Of a stretch of 20,986 nt of DNA, positions 14,973-20,986 are shown piece after piece. The stretch lies in NCBI GenBank assembly GCA_964428075.1, contig CAYRWQ010000014.1:1-20986 (forward strand), read 5' to 3'. The stretch is from JAGOSP01 sp964428075 (GTDB taxonomy: Bacteria; Patescibacteriota; Minisyncoccia; Moranbacterales; UBA1568). The number at the start of each line of letters is the position of its first letter. The first letter of the stretch is position 1. A program made the position numbers and the translations under genes. The notes under the pieces were generated by a model. The model did no database searches. It was not told the origin of the DNA and saw nothing but the letters and a program-made list of their open reading frames with translations.

Positions 14973-15022
14973 CCCCTATCCATTATTCATTCTCAACAAC
15001 CCATATCATAACGACACACAAT

Positions 15023-15481
15023 ATGTCCCACCAAAACAACTTTTCTGGAATCATACTTGTCACCACGCAGTTCTTGATACTCGGATACTTCACCTTGTCC
15101 CATCCGATTCGTCAGCCTTTCGGTCCACAGGATATCGTGGCCTATACTTTCATTCTATCCGGTATACTCCTCGGAGCATCCGCGCTGTTTGCGATCCGAA
15201 AAAGTCGTTTCCGTATCATCCCCGAACCTGATATACATGCCATTCTTGTCACAAACGGCCCATACGCCTTCATTCGCCATCCGATGTATACCGCACTCAT
15301 ACTGTTTACCTTCGGCCTTTTCCTGAACTTCCCCGTCATCACCCATTTCCTCGCCTTCGCACTCCTCTTCATCACTCTCAACCTAAAACTCACCTACGAA
15401 GAAACGCTCCTCACCCAGGCATGCCCATCATACCGTTCCTATCAAGCCGGTACTCGAAAACTCTTCCCCTTCCTCTATTAA
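15023..15481 (+). CDS. Isoprenylcysteine carboxyl methyltransferase-family membrane protein
   Basis: A 152-aa protein with about four hydrophobic segments. It has the minimal ICMT/PEMT core: VTNGPYAFIRHPMYTALIL (about 75-93), with the conserved RHPMY, then LTYEETLLTQACPSYRSYQAG (about 123-143) with the EExLL...YxxY motif, ending TRKLFPFLY. These positions bind S-adenosylmethionine in characterised members. It is the second gene of a pair; the upstream 364-aa protein has the same domain with a long extra membrane region. It is convergent with the DedA gene, whose stop codon is only 8 bp away, and no terminator is visible between them. The substrate is unknown. Confidence 0.85.
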   Translation: MSHQNNFSGIILVTTQFLILGYFTLSHPIRQPFGPQDIVAYTFILSGILLGASALFAIRKSRFRIIPEPDIHAILVTNGPYAFIRHPMYTALILFTFGLFLNFPVITHFLAFALLFITLNLKLTYEETLLTQACPSYRSYQAGTRKLFPFLY

Positions 15482-15489
15482 ACACCAGT

Positions 15490-16185
15490 TCACTTTGAGT
15501 TATCAAAAATCCGGCACAGAAAGCGCCAGGCATGTTTACCGCGATGGCGATGGCGATACAGAAGATATAAGAACAGTATAATGGCAATCGTTATCACGAT
15601 ATCAACCACTGTTTTTATAGGTTCAATCGAGCGCCACAAAGTGGAAATTTTCGCAAAGCCAAAATATCCAACCGAAACATAACCGATATCCTTCAAGAAG
15701 TACCCTCCCAAAGTCACAGACAAATAAACCCGAAGGTTCATGTTCAAAATCCCTGCCGCCACCGAAAAAGGCGTAGACGGCATAAACGGTAAAACCCGGG
15801 TGAGGAAAAGCGCGCCACCATCTTTCCAGTGTTGTCCTGTAAAACGCGCACCCACCCGTTCGACGTCCGCGTTCGTCACGCCGAACCACTTTCCAACATG
15901 CCCAAGCAACACATCCGCCCCCTTATCTGCGACCACATAATACAACCAAGCTCCGAGTGTTTTACCCAGACTCGCACAACACGCCAAAAGTAAAAGATAC
16001 CACCACGCTTCACGCTGAACCAATGCGAGCGATCCCGCAATACCAGTGATGAGCATCGCAGGAATCGGGCTAACCACCTCCTCAAGAATCGACCCGATGA
16101 ACACAAACCAAAGAAGCGGCACTTGCGTGGCGTAAGCAGCTAACCAAAGACTCAGGTGATGCGAAAAAATCGACATATCAGACAT
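15490..16185 (-). CDS. DedA-family membrane protein
   Basis: A 231-aa polytopic membrane protein of the DedA/SNARE-associated (VTT) superfamily. Family members are needed for membrane homeostasis, and several are lipid or undecaprenyl-phosphate translocases. Visible marks: SILEEVVSPIPAMLITGIAG (about 32-51), with the conserved acidic pair and Pro-x-Pro re-entrant loop, and FLTRVLPFMPSTPFSVAAGILNM (about 127-149), with the conserved Arg and the Pro/Gly-rich second re-entrant loop. A long C-terminal membrane segment (about 192-210) is followed by the basic tail RHRHRGKHAWR. The start is ATG 16185 with AGGA 6 nt upstream. A putative 66-aa membrane peptide gene lies just upstream. Confidence 0.9.
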   Translation of the reverse strand: MSDMSIFSHHLSLWLAAYATQVPLLWFVFIGSILEEVVSPIPAMLITGIAGSLALVQREAWWYLLLLACCASLGKTLGAWLYYVVADKGADVLLGHVGKWFGVTNADVERVGARFTGQHWKDGGALFLTRVLPFMPSTPFSVAAGILNMNLRVYLSVTLGGYFLKDIGYVSVGYFGFAKISTLWRSIEPIKTVVDIVITIAIILFLYLLYRHRHRGKHAWRFLCRIFDNSK

Positions 16186-16252
16186 CAAAAATCCTAAATG
16201 CTAGATCTGAAACTACATCCAAACCCAAAAAACTCTCGTTCAATATCCCAAA

Positions 16253-16453
16253 TTACCGCACCGCTCCACCGCCTAACTCTTCTGCGGCGCGAAGACCCAG
16301 TACCGGTGAAATCTGAGCCTGAGCTACGATGTGATCACCCATGGTTACAGACAACCACGCGACTAGAAAAGCCAACGAAAAGAGTAACGTTATCGAAAGA
16401 ACACTCGAAACTTCCTGACTCGTATCAAAAGACAAACGAATTGATCTTGCCAT
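16253..16453 (-). CDS. Possible small membrane peptide, 66 aa
   Basis: Open frame from ATG 16453 with one clear hydrophobic helix (about residues 19-37, SITLLFSLAFLVAWLSV), a short basic N-terminus and a small-residue-rich tail ending LGGGAVR. It has no homology I recognise. Support: the membrane segment, a -10 TATACT at 16484-16489 on the same strand, and position 67 bp before the DedA start on the same strand. Against: no Shine-Dalgarno at proper distance, a weak -35, and a nearby out-of-frame ATG. It could be a real small gene in a transcript with DedA, or chance. Confidence 0.45.
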   Translation of the reverse strand: MARSIRLSFDTSQEVSSVLSITLLFSLAFLVAWLSVTMGDHIVAQAQISPVLGLRAAEELGGGAVR

Positions 16454-16708
16454 ACATCATAAAGATAGATTTTCTCCTTCACCAGTATACCGGAGTTCAA
16501 AAGAAAAGGATATAAAAGAGAATGAGTCACAATTGTCTACTTCACTCCCAAAACGACCCACGGGCAACTCAAGTCCCGCGTCAAACATCGTACCGCATAT
16601 CCTGTTTCTTATTCCATAAATCGCGGGTTAATTTCAATGACTCACCACAATACAATCACACGAAGAAGACTACAAAAAATCCCATATACAAGCTCTTTCC
16701 AAGACACA

Positions 16709-16737
16709 TTGACCAATCAAAGTTTCTGTGCTAAAAT
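16709..16737 (+). promoter_or_regulatory. Cold-shock gene promoter
   Basis: -35 TTGACC (16709-16714), 17-bp spacer, extended -10 TGC-TAAAAT (hexamer 16732-16737). It is the best promoter in the window. Predicted start about 16744, giving a leader of about 60 nt. Confidence 0.8.
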
Positions 16738-16741
16738 GTAC

Positions 16742-16782
16742 CTTGCAATTAATGCAAGAGGAAATGTAGTCGGATTTCTCTC
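16742..16782 (+). promoter_or_regulatory. Structured 5' leader of the cold-shock mRNA
   Basis: Two adjacent hairpins. CTTGCA/TGCAAG (16742-16758) is a perfect 6-bp stem with a 5-nt loop. GAGGAAAT/ATTTCTCTC (16758-16782) is an 8-bp stem with one bulged T and an 8-nt loop. The only Shine-Dalgarno-like GAGG in the leader is locked in the second stem, far from the ATG. Temperature-dependent folding, as known for E. coli cspA leaders, is a reasonable inference. Confidence 0.5.
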
Positions 16783-16803
16783 AAGTAGCCAAGAAGCAAT
16801 ACT

Positions 16804-17004
16804 ATGAAAGGTACTATCAAGACTCTCATCATGGAACGTGGATTTGGATTCATCTCGCGTGACGGTGTCGAGAAAGATCTCTTCTTCCATTCCAAGGAGC
16901 TCGTAGGTGTCACCTTCGAGGAACTCAAGGTCGGCGACACTGTCACCTTCGAGGTCACTGAAGGACAGAAAGGTCCTGCAGCCACCAACGTATCACTCGC
17001 CTAA
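16804..17004 (+). CDS. Cold-shock protein, CspA family
   Basis: A 66-aa single cold-shock domain that binds single-stranded RNA and DNA and keeps mRNA unstructured. RNP1 is GFGFI (about 13-17) and RNP2 DLFFH (about 25-29), both complete; the five-stranded barrel ends ATNVSLA. Length is standard. Codon choice is strongly biased to C-ending codons (CTC, ATC, GTC, ACC, TTC), unlike neighbouring genes, as expected for very high expression. A 14-bp direct repeat TGTCACCTTCGAGG occurs twice within the gene (about 16907 and 16940). There is no Shine-Dalgarno directly before the ATG. A strong promoter and a perfect terminator make it a stand-alone transcription unit. Confidence 0.96.
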   Translation: MKGTIKTLIMERGFGFISRDGVEKDLFFHSKELVGVTFEELKVGDTVTFEVTEGQKGPAATNVSLA

Positions 17005-17024
17005 TCGCGAGATCGATCAGAGAA

Positions 17025-17052
17025 ACCACTGCCGAAAGGTGGTGGTTTTTTT
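17025..17052 (+). terminator. Intrinsic terminator of the cold-shock gene
   Basis: ACCACTGCC (17025-17033) pairs over 9 bp with GGTGGTGGT (17038-17046) around a GAAA tetraloop, followed by seven T residues. A textbook terminator 20 nt past the stop. Confidence 0.95.
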
Positions 17053-17096
17053 GCATACGTATTCAATGCGCACTGGCGTATCTACCATAAAAGACA

Positions 17097-17256
17097 TATA
17101 CTGAAAACTGAAAAGCCTTCAGAACGAGAAGTGATGGGATTTTTGAGTCCCTAACTGGAACCCACCTGGATTATTTCCGGGAAAAATGTAAAAATTTTTT
17201 CCGTTACTCATTTTCAGGGATCCAGCCACTTCTCCGCATTGAGGGCTTTTCGCTTT
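17097..17256 (+). ncRNA. Candidate structured small RNA, family unassigned
   Basis: The region has no protein gene but folds into a long closed structure. AAAAGCC (17111-17117) pairs with GGCTTTT (17244-17250). TCA (17119-17121) pairs with TGA (17240-17242). After an internal loop, AGAAGTG (17127-17133) pairs with CACTTCT (17227-17233). Inside, TGAGT (17144-17148) pairs with ACTCA (17206-17210), and AAC and GGA pair with GTT and TCC. Two apical hairpins follow: CCTGGA/TCCGGG (17165-17181) and an A/T-rich one (17182-17199). A TATACT -10 (17097-17102) would start transcription at about 17109-17111, exactly at the closing stem. Its -35 is weak. A closing stem with a central bubble is reminiscent of 6S RNA, but I cannot assign a family. 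Confidence 0.5.
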
Positions 17257-17301
17257 CATGCACGTATGTTCAAAGTAACTCCTGCCACCTCGTCAAAGAC
17301 A

Positions 17302-17835
17302 TCATCGAATCGAATAGCGACAACCACAGTAATTCTGTCGATAGATACCCCTCTCCTTCACCATCTGTCTCGACAGAATTTCACGACCCTGTTTTTTCCA
17401 ATCCTCCGCATAAAAAGTCAACCCATAACGCTTGGCCACCGCTTCTCCGATCGGAAAAATTACATCCGCACTTTTACGAGTTCCCATCGTGAGCGTCGTG
17501 CTGAAAATACGAAATCCTCGCGATTTCGCCTCATACCCCAAACGATCAAGTCGCATGCCAATACACGAAAAACACCGTTTGCCCTGCTCAGGCTCTTGTT
17601 CCAAACCTTTAACGCGCGCGTTCCATTCTTCCGGTGCATAGTCCATATCAATCATCGGTACCGCCCATTCAGTGCAGAGACGAACTACCTCAGCTTTCCG
17701 TTTCAAATACTCGCTCTCCGGATAAATATTCGGATTAAAAAAAAGCACGCTTAAATCGAAAGAATGGCGTAACTCATCGATGACCAAGATACCACAAGGA
17801 GCACAACAGGTATGAAGCAAGAATTTTTCTGGCAT
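17302..17835 (-). CDS. queH: Epoxyqueuosine reductase QueH
   Basis: Last enzyme of queuosine synthesis, reducing epoxyqueuosine to queuosine in the wobble position of GUN-anticodon tRNAs; QueH is the cobalamin-independent alternative to QueG. A 177-aa protein from ATG 17835 (MPEKFLLHTCCAPCG). It has the family cysteines C10, C11 and C14, the motif NPNIYPESEYLKR (about 34-46), CFSCIGMRLDR (about 87-98) and C-terminal YCGCRYS. These bind an Fe-S cluster and a metal in studied members. Length is typical. There is no Shine-Dalgarno. An intrinsic terminator sits only about 25 nt before the start, so expression needs read-through or a promoter inside it. No other queuosine gene is in the window; scavenged precursor or distant genes are implied. 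Confidence 0.94.
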   Translation of the reverse strand: MPEKFLLHTCCAPCGILVIDELRHSFDLSVLFFNPNIYPESEYLKRKAEVVRLCTEWAVPMIDMDYAPEEWNARVKGLEQEPEQGKRCFSCIGMRLDRLGYEAKSRGFRIFSTTLTMGTRKSADVIFPIGEAVAKRYGLTFYAEDWKKQGREILSRQMVKERGIYRQNYCGCRYSIR

Positions 17836-17859
17836 ATGCCAACACAATCAGTTTGATAG

Positions 17860-17903
17860 GAAAAAATAAAGTGCGGTCAGAGTGTTATACAACCCAGCCG
17901 CAC
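17860..17903 (-). terminator. Intrinsic terminator or attenuator before queH
   Basis: On the minus strand GTGCGG (complement of 17898-17903) pairs with CCGCAC (complement of 17871-17876) around a 21-nt loop, followed directly by TTTATTTTTT. It lies 21 nt beyond the stop of the upstream unknown gene and about 25 nt before the queH start. It either ends the upstream transcript or attenuates queH. I see no preQ1 riboswitch motif in front of it. Confidence 0.7.
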
Positions 17904-17924
17904 CAACGAAGAGCGTCACCGCGC

Positions 17925-18440
17925 TCAATGCAATGTTGGCAGTGGCCGTAGCGGGGAAAAACGTTCAGCTATCCGCTCGCACCACATCATCCATGCATGA
18001 TTCAGATATTCTTCCGGACCAGGAACATACCCGAGTATCCGGGTCATATACGCGATATGCTCCCCAGTCAACAGGATCTGAAAGTAGTTCCATGCTTCAT
18101 GAAACTTCTCCCGATCGAATACATCGGGGCAGTGCGTTCGGAGAGTCTGTTCAATCCGAGTAAAAAATTTGGCTGGTCCGTCCTGACCGATCCAGAGTAG
18201 TTCTCGATCGGCAAAAGACATCAGAAGCGAAGGGTCTTGTTTCCGAGCCAAGCCATGAATCACCCGATTCTGGAAAGCATAGAGTAAAGCCAAAACATCG
18301 ACAATCGACAAGATATCCGCACGCCCGCTGATGAGCGATGAGAACTCCTGTCCTGTTACGGGGCATACTTGGAGTAATACTCCGAGTAACCTTTTCTCTG
18401 CACAACGCGGAGGTTGTACAGCGCCACAACCGCATACCAT
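17925..18440 (-). CDS. Hypothetical protein, 171 aa
   Basis: The start is ATG 18440 because AAGGAGG sits 6 nt upstream; a further in-frame start at 18473 is discarded. I do not recognise the family. The N-terminus MVCGCGAVQPPRCAEKR, with another Cys in QVCPVTG, carries four cysteines (about 3, 5, 13, 26) and might bind a metal. The remainder is predicted mostly helical with aromatic residues (YFQILLTGEHIAYMTRI, LNHAWMMWCERIAERF) and looks soluble. It has its own promoter with a perfect -35, a strong ribosome site and a terminator after it, so it is a well-delimited single-gene unit. No functional link to queH is evident beyond adjacency. Confidence 0.8.
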   Translation of the reverse strand: MVCGCGAVQPPRCAEKRLLGVLLQVCPVTGQEFSSLISGRADILSIVDVLALLYAFQNRVIHGLARKQDPSLLMSFADRELLWIGQDGPAKFFTRIEQTLRTHCPDVFDREKFHEAWNYFQILLTGEHIAYMTRILGYVPGPEEYLNHAWMMWCERIAERFSPLRPLPTLH

Positions 18441-18498
18441 GATAGTCCTCCTTGTATAAAGAACCTTTAGCACTTCGCCATTGGGAGTACTGGCTCCT

Positions 18499-18527
18499 AT
18501 TCTTCACCTATTCATACAAGCTGTCAA
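18499..18527 (-). promoter_or_regulatory. Promoter of the 171-aa hypothetical gene
   Basis: Minus strand: -35 TTGACA (18522-18527), 17-bp spacer, -10 AAGAAT (18499-18504). The perfect -35 partly compensates for a mediocre -10. Predicted leader about 50 nt. Confidence 0.6.
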
Positions 18528-18535
18528 GCTGATTT

Positions 18536-18934
18536 TCACCCTTGAAACTCCCGCTCCCCATTGAAACGCGCTTCCCAGGAAACATAGTTCATGAGCAGAA
18601 AAACAAAGATGGAAACAGCCAGCACGGCAGAGAGATGCCCATCCGCAAGTGGAAGACTCTCGAGTACCTGATAGGTCAACCCGAAGCCGAGCATCGGGAG
18701 GAGCACATCCGTTATCCGATTCGCCGGAGTCTCAGAAATCCCCACCTTGGATTCAAAGTATTCCCAGACAACAGCCAAGGTAAATACGATACCGAGAGCC
18801 AGCCAAAATGAAAGGTCAAACACAATCGCAAAGCAGGCCATGACCACACCGAAAAACAAATGTGGTACCGACCAAATATCAAATATTTTTCGGCGACCGA
18901 AAAATGCAAATTCCTTTTTCCCCTGCACGACCAT
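18536..18934 (-). CDS. Small multi-pass membrane protein
   Basis: A 132-aa protein with about four hydrophobic segments (roughly 22-40, 42-58, 77-92, 102-116). Conserved-looking polar residues lie within the membrane region: SVPHLFFG (about 22-29), VVWEYFESKVGISE (about 55-68) and NRITDVLLPMLGF (about 72-84). His, Glu and Asp/Arg buried this way suggest a catalytic or ion-binding site, though I cannot name the family. The ATG at 18934 has no Shine-Dalgarno and the predicted leader is only about 14 nt. Its promoter sits just downstream of the transglutaminase-like gene. Confidence 0.78.
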   Translation of the reverse strand: MVVQGKKEFAFFGRRKIFDIWSVPHLFFGVVMACFAIVFDLSFWLALGIVFTLAVVWEYFESKVGISETPANRITDVLLPMLGFGLTYQVLESLPLADGHLSAVLAVSIFVFLLMNYVSWEARFNGEREFQG

Positions 18935-18954
18935 ATATATTTTGTCAACGTATC

Positions 18955-18983
18955 ACCGTACTATCCTAACATCACTGCGACAA
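18955..18983 (-). promoter_or_regulatory. Promoter of the small membrane-protein gene
   Basis: Minus strand: -35 TTGTCG (18978-18983), 17-bp spacer, -10 TACGGT (18955-18960). The same TACGGT hexamer serves as -10 of the HU gene. Confidence 0.5.
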
Positions 18984-18999
18984 AAGACCTATCACATCA

Positions 19000-20286
19000 T
19001 CACCTATCATAGAACATTTTGCTCTCGGTGTTGTACTGCCGTACGAGATCATTGCTCGTCTTGACCAAAGTATTGTATCGCTCAACCCATCGCTCCAGAT
19101 CGTCTACTGACTGATTATAGCGTCTGGCTAGAGTATTGTACTGTTCGTATCGACCCTTCTGTTTCAGTCTCTCAAGTTCGGCGGCATCTCGCTTCAGTAC
19201 AGCTTCTGTATTCGCAATACGTACACTCTGGGAGAGCAAATCTTGCTTATACTCAGATATCGTCTTGCGCCACCGTTCAAGCGTATCACGTGTCTTGATG
19301 GTCTGCGGTATGCCAGTATACTCCTTTCCCGGAAACTCATTCAGAATTTCCACTCGCCCTAATGCTTGATAGCGATTTTCCGATTGACTAGCCTGAGCAT
19401 CACCGATCTCAATCCGTGAGGTCTCGATACGACTTTCCGGGATCAACTCCGGGATAATACCAATTTTATTCCCCGGCCCCGTGGTTTCAAAAAAGCAATA
19501 TTCTGTATCATAATTCGCATACAATTTCGGACATCGAATCCCAACTGCCATATGATCATCCTTCGGATCCGGAAACAAAAAAATTGATACACCGACCCCC
19601 AACTCCTGAAGCAAACGATAGGCCAGATAACTTTTGTCCTGACAGACACCGATCTGATCATACAACACCTCATATGGATACGTTGTCTTTTCTGTTATAC
19701 CGCTCTGACCACGTGTACGACGATCCGTCTTAGCCTGATCATACGGGATACTCTGCACAAAGGCTGCGACCAATTCGATAATTTGATCATCGGTCAACTG
19801 ATTTTTTTCACCCAAAACACGTAGTGCGTAAGCCAAGTCCATAAAAATACGATCACCCTCAATCGGAGCCACAAAGAGCCCATTCAGCTCCTACCACCAG
19901 ACACGATCTTGTCCTGCTTTCTGATTAAGCATCGGAATACCCGTCGGTAAGGCACGATAAAACCGGTAGTGTGAAGCATATAACGTTACGTCAAGCGCGT
20001 ATGCTTTGCCTTGGTACCACCATGAAAAATGTCGCTGTTCTGCATTCTCTGCTCGTGGCAATGCGGGATCAATCGATGATTCGTTTCTTCCAAGAAATTT
20101 GGCAATATCCACAAGCGGTCCAGCGCTTCCCTGAAAAGATCGATGCATGATGGTTGTCACCACCAAAGTTCCGAAAAGAATCGCGGTACCTATTGAAAAA
20201 ACAACACCAGTGCTTTGACGCTCAGTACCCCACGCATGCCCTTCGATGGAGAAAAAATATCGGCTAACATGTTGTGTATATATCAT
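19000..20286 (-). pseudogene. Membrane-anchored transglutaminase-like protein interrupted by an in-frame TAG
   Basis: One reading frame from ATG 20286 (or TTG 20322) to TGA 19000, broken only by TAG at 19891-19893. Before the amber: a short N-terminus, one membrane anchor (about 18-44 from ATG 20286) and an extracytoplasmic start WWYQGKAYALDVTLYASHYRFYRALPTG. After it, in the same frame without any shift: ELNGLFVAPIEGDRIFMDL and then a transglutaminase-like core with YEVLYDQIGVCQDKSYLAYRLLQELG (nucleophile Cys), DDHMAVGIRCP (His) and YCFFETT (acidic partner), followed by a long coiled coil (about the last 100 residues). The parts make one sensible protein of about 427 residues. The downstream part has no convincing restart: GTG 19872 has AGGAG but 14 nt away. 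It could be a nonsense mutation, an assembly error, or read-through. Confidence 0.75.
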
Positions 20287-20359
20287 CCAATACGATACCG
20301 CTCCCTCCTCCAAATACTCCAAAAAAATAATCTGTCATCCCCTATCACCTGAATCAAAT

Positions 20360-20365
20360 ATAATA
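20360..20365 (-). promoter_or_regulatory. Possible -10 of the transglutaminase-like gene
   Basis: Minus-strand TGTG-TATTAT (hexamer 20360-20365) resembles an extended -10, lying between the upstream terminator and the start codon. No good -35 is visible at the right distance. Confidence 0.35.
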
Positions 20366-20387
20366 CACATACGATAGAGATGTAAGG

Positions 20388-20419
20388 AAAAAGACCAAAC
20401 AGGGAAATTTGGTCTTTTT
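20388..20419. terminator. Bidirectional intrinsic terminator
   Basis: A perfect 12-bp stem, AAAAAGACCAAA (20388-20399) with TTTGGTCTTTTT (20408-20419), around an 8-nt loop. T-tracts occur on both strands. In context it ends the minus-strand zinc-protein transcript, 35 nt past its stop. Confidence 0.92.
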
Positions 20420-20453
20420 CATCACTGGTCTGACTGCTACTACTCAGCAGCTC

Positions 20454-20986
20454 CTATTTTTTCGTCGTCTTTTTCTTTACGGGTTTTGAAACAACCACAT
20501 CCACCGAAGCAGCTTCTTTCTTACTCTTCTTGATATCCGCAATCACATGTGCGACCGCCACTCTCACTCCCTCGGCATCCGCTTTCTTCTTCGGAGTCTT
20601 CTTCTCTTCTACCACGACTGGCGCACTCTCAGGAGCGAGCACGGTAATAATCCGATCCAATTTAACACTCATAGCATCCAATTGCCGTTTCAGATCATCG
20701 AGACGCCGGTCATCCACGAGTGGCTTTGAAATGAAAGGCTGAGCGAAATCTCTCCGCGGAGAACGCGATACGCCACCACGATCATCTCGCTGGCCACGCA
20801 CACCTGACGACGTACCTTCCTGTGCGCCAAAACAATTCCGACAATAGACCGGGCGATCCCCACTCGGACGAAAGGGAATCTCACACGATTGGTGACAAGA
20901 CGAACAAGTCGTCGGAAACATTTCTCGCGCACCTTCACCCCGATCACCACCTCGGAAACCAAAGCTCGGTTTCCTCGCGCCAAACC
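20454..20986 (-). CDS. CxxC-type zinc-ribbon protein, 5' end outside the window
   Basis: The frame stays open to the right edge, so the ATG at 20921 is probably internal: the 21 codons before it continue the protein with Gly/Arg-rich sequence (FGFRGGDRGEGARE) typical of the disordered N-terminus of this family. Next comes CSSCHQSCEIPFRPSGDRPVYCRNCF, two Cys pairs about 17 residues apart that should bind one zinc ion. A linker, a short coiled coil (DDRRLDDLKRQLDAMSVKLDRIITVL) and a basic Lys-rich tail (KKTPKKKAD, KPVKKKTTKK) follow. I know proteins with this architecture as common in Patescibacteria; nucleic-acid binding is inferred from the RGG-like and basic ends. It is followed by a strong terminator. 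Confidence 0.88.
   Translation of the reverse strand, partial: FGARKPSFGFRGGDRGEGAREMFPTTCSSCHQSCEIPFRPSGDRPVYCRNCFGAQEGTSSGVRGQRDDRGGVSRSPRRDFAQPFISKPLVDDRRLDDLKRQLDAMSVKLDRIITVLAPESAPVVVEEKKTPKKKADAEGVRVAVAHVIADIKKSKKEAASVDVVVSKPVKKKTTKK

Larger units (their letters stand above)
16454..16803. other. Divergent intergenic region before the cold-shock gene
   Basis: It holds the cold-shock promoter (16709-16737) and leader (from about 16744), plus a TATACT -10 for the minus-strand small ORF (16484-16489). In between (about 16500-16705) I see no gene, repeat or terminator. A 70-codon plus-strand frame runs through the cold-shock promoter and is rejected. Confidence 0.6.

Noticed and set aside
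16522..16734. 70-codon plus-strand open frame
   Set aside because: Low-complexity composition, and it runs through the strong cold-shock promoter.
17054..17268. Inverted repeats CATACGT (17054-17060) and ACGTATG (17262-17268) as ends of a mobile element around the candidate RNA
   Set aside because: Only 7 bp, centred on the self-complementary ACGT, no target duplication; chance is likely.
17836..17924. preQ1 riboswitch before queH
   Set aside because: No class I-type short pseudoknot motif could be found; only the terminator hairpin is visible.
1..20986. Alternative genetic code (TGA as glycine, as in Gracilibacteria)
   Set aside because: TGA ends several complete genes at expected lengths, including an ATGA overlap, and no in-frame TGA interrupts conserved domains.
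1..20986. CRISPR arrays, transposases, phage genes, toxin-antitoxin pairs
   Set aside because: No regular repeat-spacer pattern and no such protein was recognised on either strand.

Overview
The window looks like a chromosomal segment of a Patescibacteria (Candidate Phyla Radiation) genome. The evidence is indirect. Genes are compact and closely packed. The last gene encodes a cysteine-pair zinc protein with a Gly/Arg-rich N-terminus of a type I associate with this group. UvrA and UvrC are shortened, tRNAs lack an encoded CCA, and many genes have no Shine-Dalgarno sequence. The code appears standard: TGA ends several genes (including the ATGA overlap of uvrA with its neighbour) and TAG ends at least two. 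I see no phage, IS element, CRISPR array or plasmid gene, so this reads as core and near-core genome.

Layout. 1-860: left edge with a diverged terminator copy, a hypothetical protein with a strong promoter, and tRNA-Gly(TCC) with its terminator. 1048-3680: a flavin (FNR-type) oxidoreductase with its own promoter, then a likely operon of tRNA-Pro(TGG), a multi-pass membrane protein and a YvcK/CofD-family protein. 3795-4217: HU with promoter and terminator. 4432-13582: a DNA-repair block, all on the minus strand, read uvrB, membrane-anchored acidic protein, secreted coiled-coil protein, MGMT-type alkyl-DNA protein, YdjC-type deacetylase, uvrA, YgjP/DUF45 metallopeptidase, uvrC. 13818-15481 (plus strand): two isoprenylcysteine-methyltransferase-like membrane proteins. 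15490-16489: DedA membrane protein and a possible 66-aa membrane peptide. 16709-17052: a cold-shock gene with promoter, structured leader and ideal terminator. 17097-17256: an unassigned structured element that looks like a small RNA gene. 17302-18527: queH behind an intrinsic terminator, preceded by an unknown protein. 18536-20365: a small membrane protein and a transglutaminase-like gene interrupted in frame by TAG. 20388-20986: terminator and the 5'-truncated zinc protein.

Function. UvrA, UvrB and UvrC make up nucleotide-excision repair. The MGMT-type protein adds direct reversal of alkyl damage, and HU packages DNA. UvrA lacks most of its insertion domain and UvrC lacks the C-terminal HhH domain, so the repair machine is streamlined. 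YvcK, QueH and the tRNAs belong to envelope/carbon control and translation.

The most promising unexplained items are the structured RNA at 17097-17256, the in-frame amber codon at 19891-19893, the terminator lying directly before queH, and the shared extended -10 motif of the HU and uvrB promoters.
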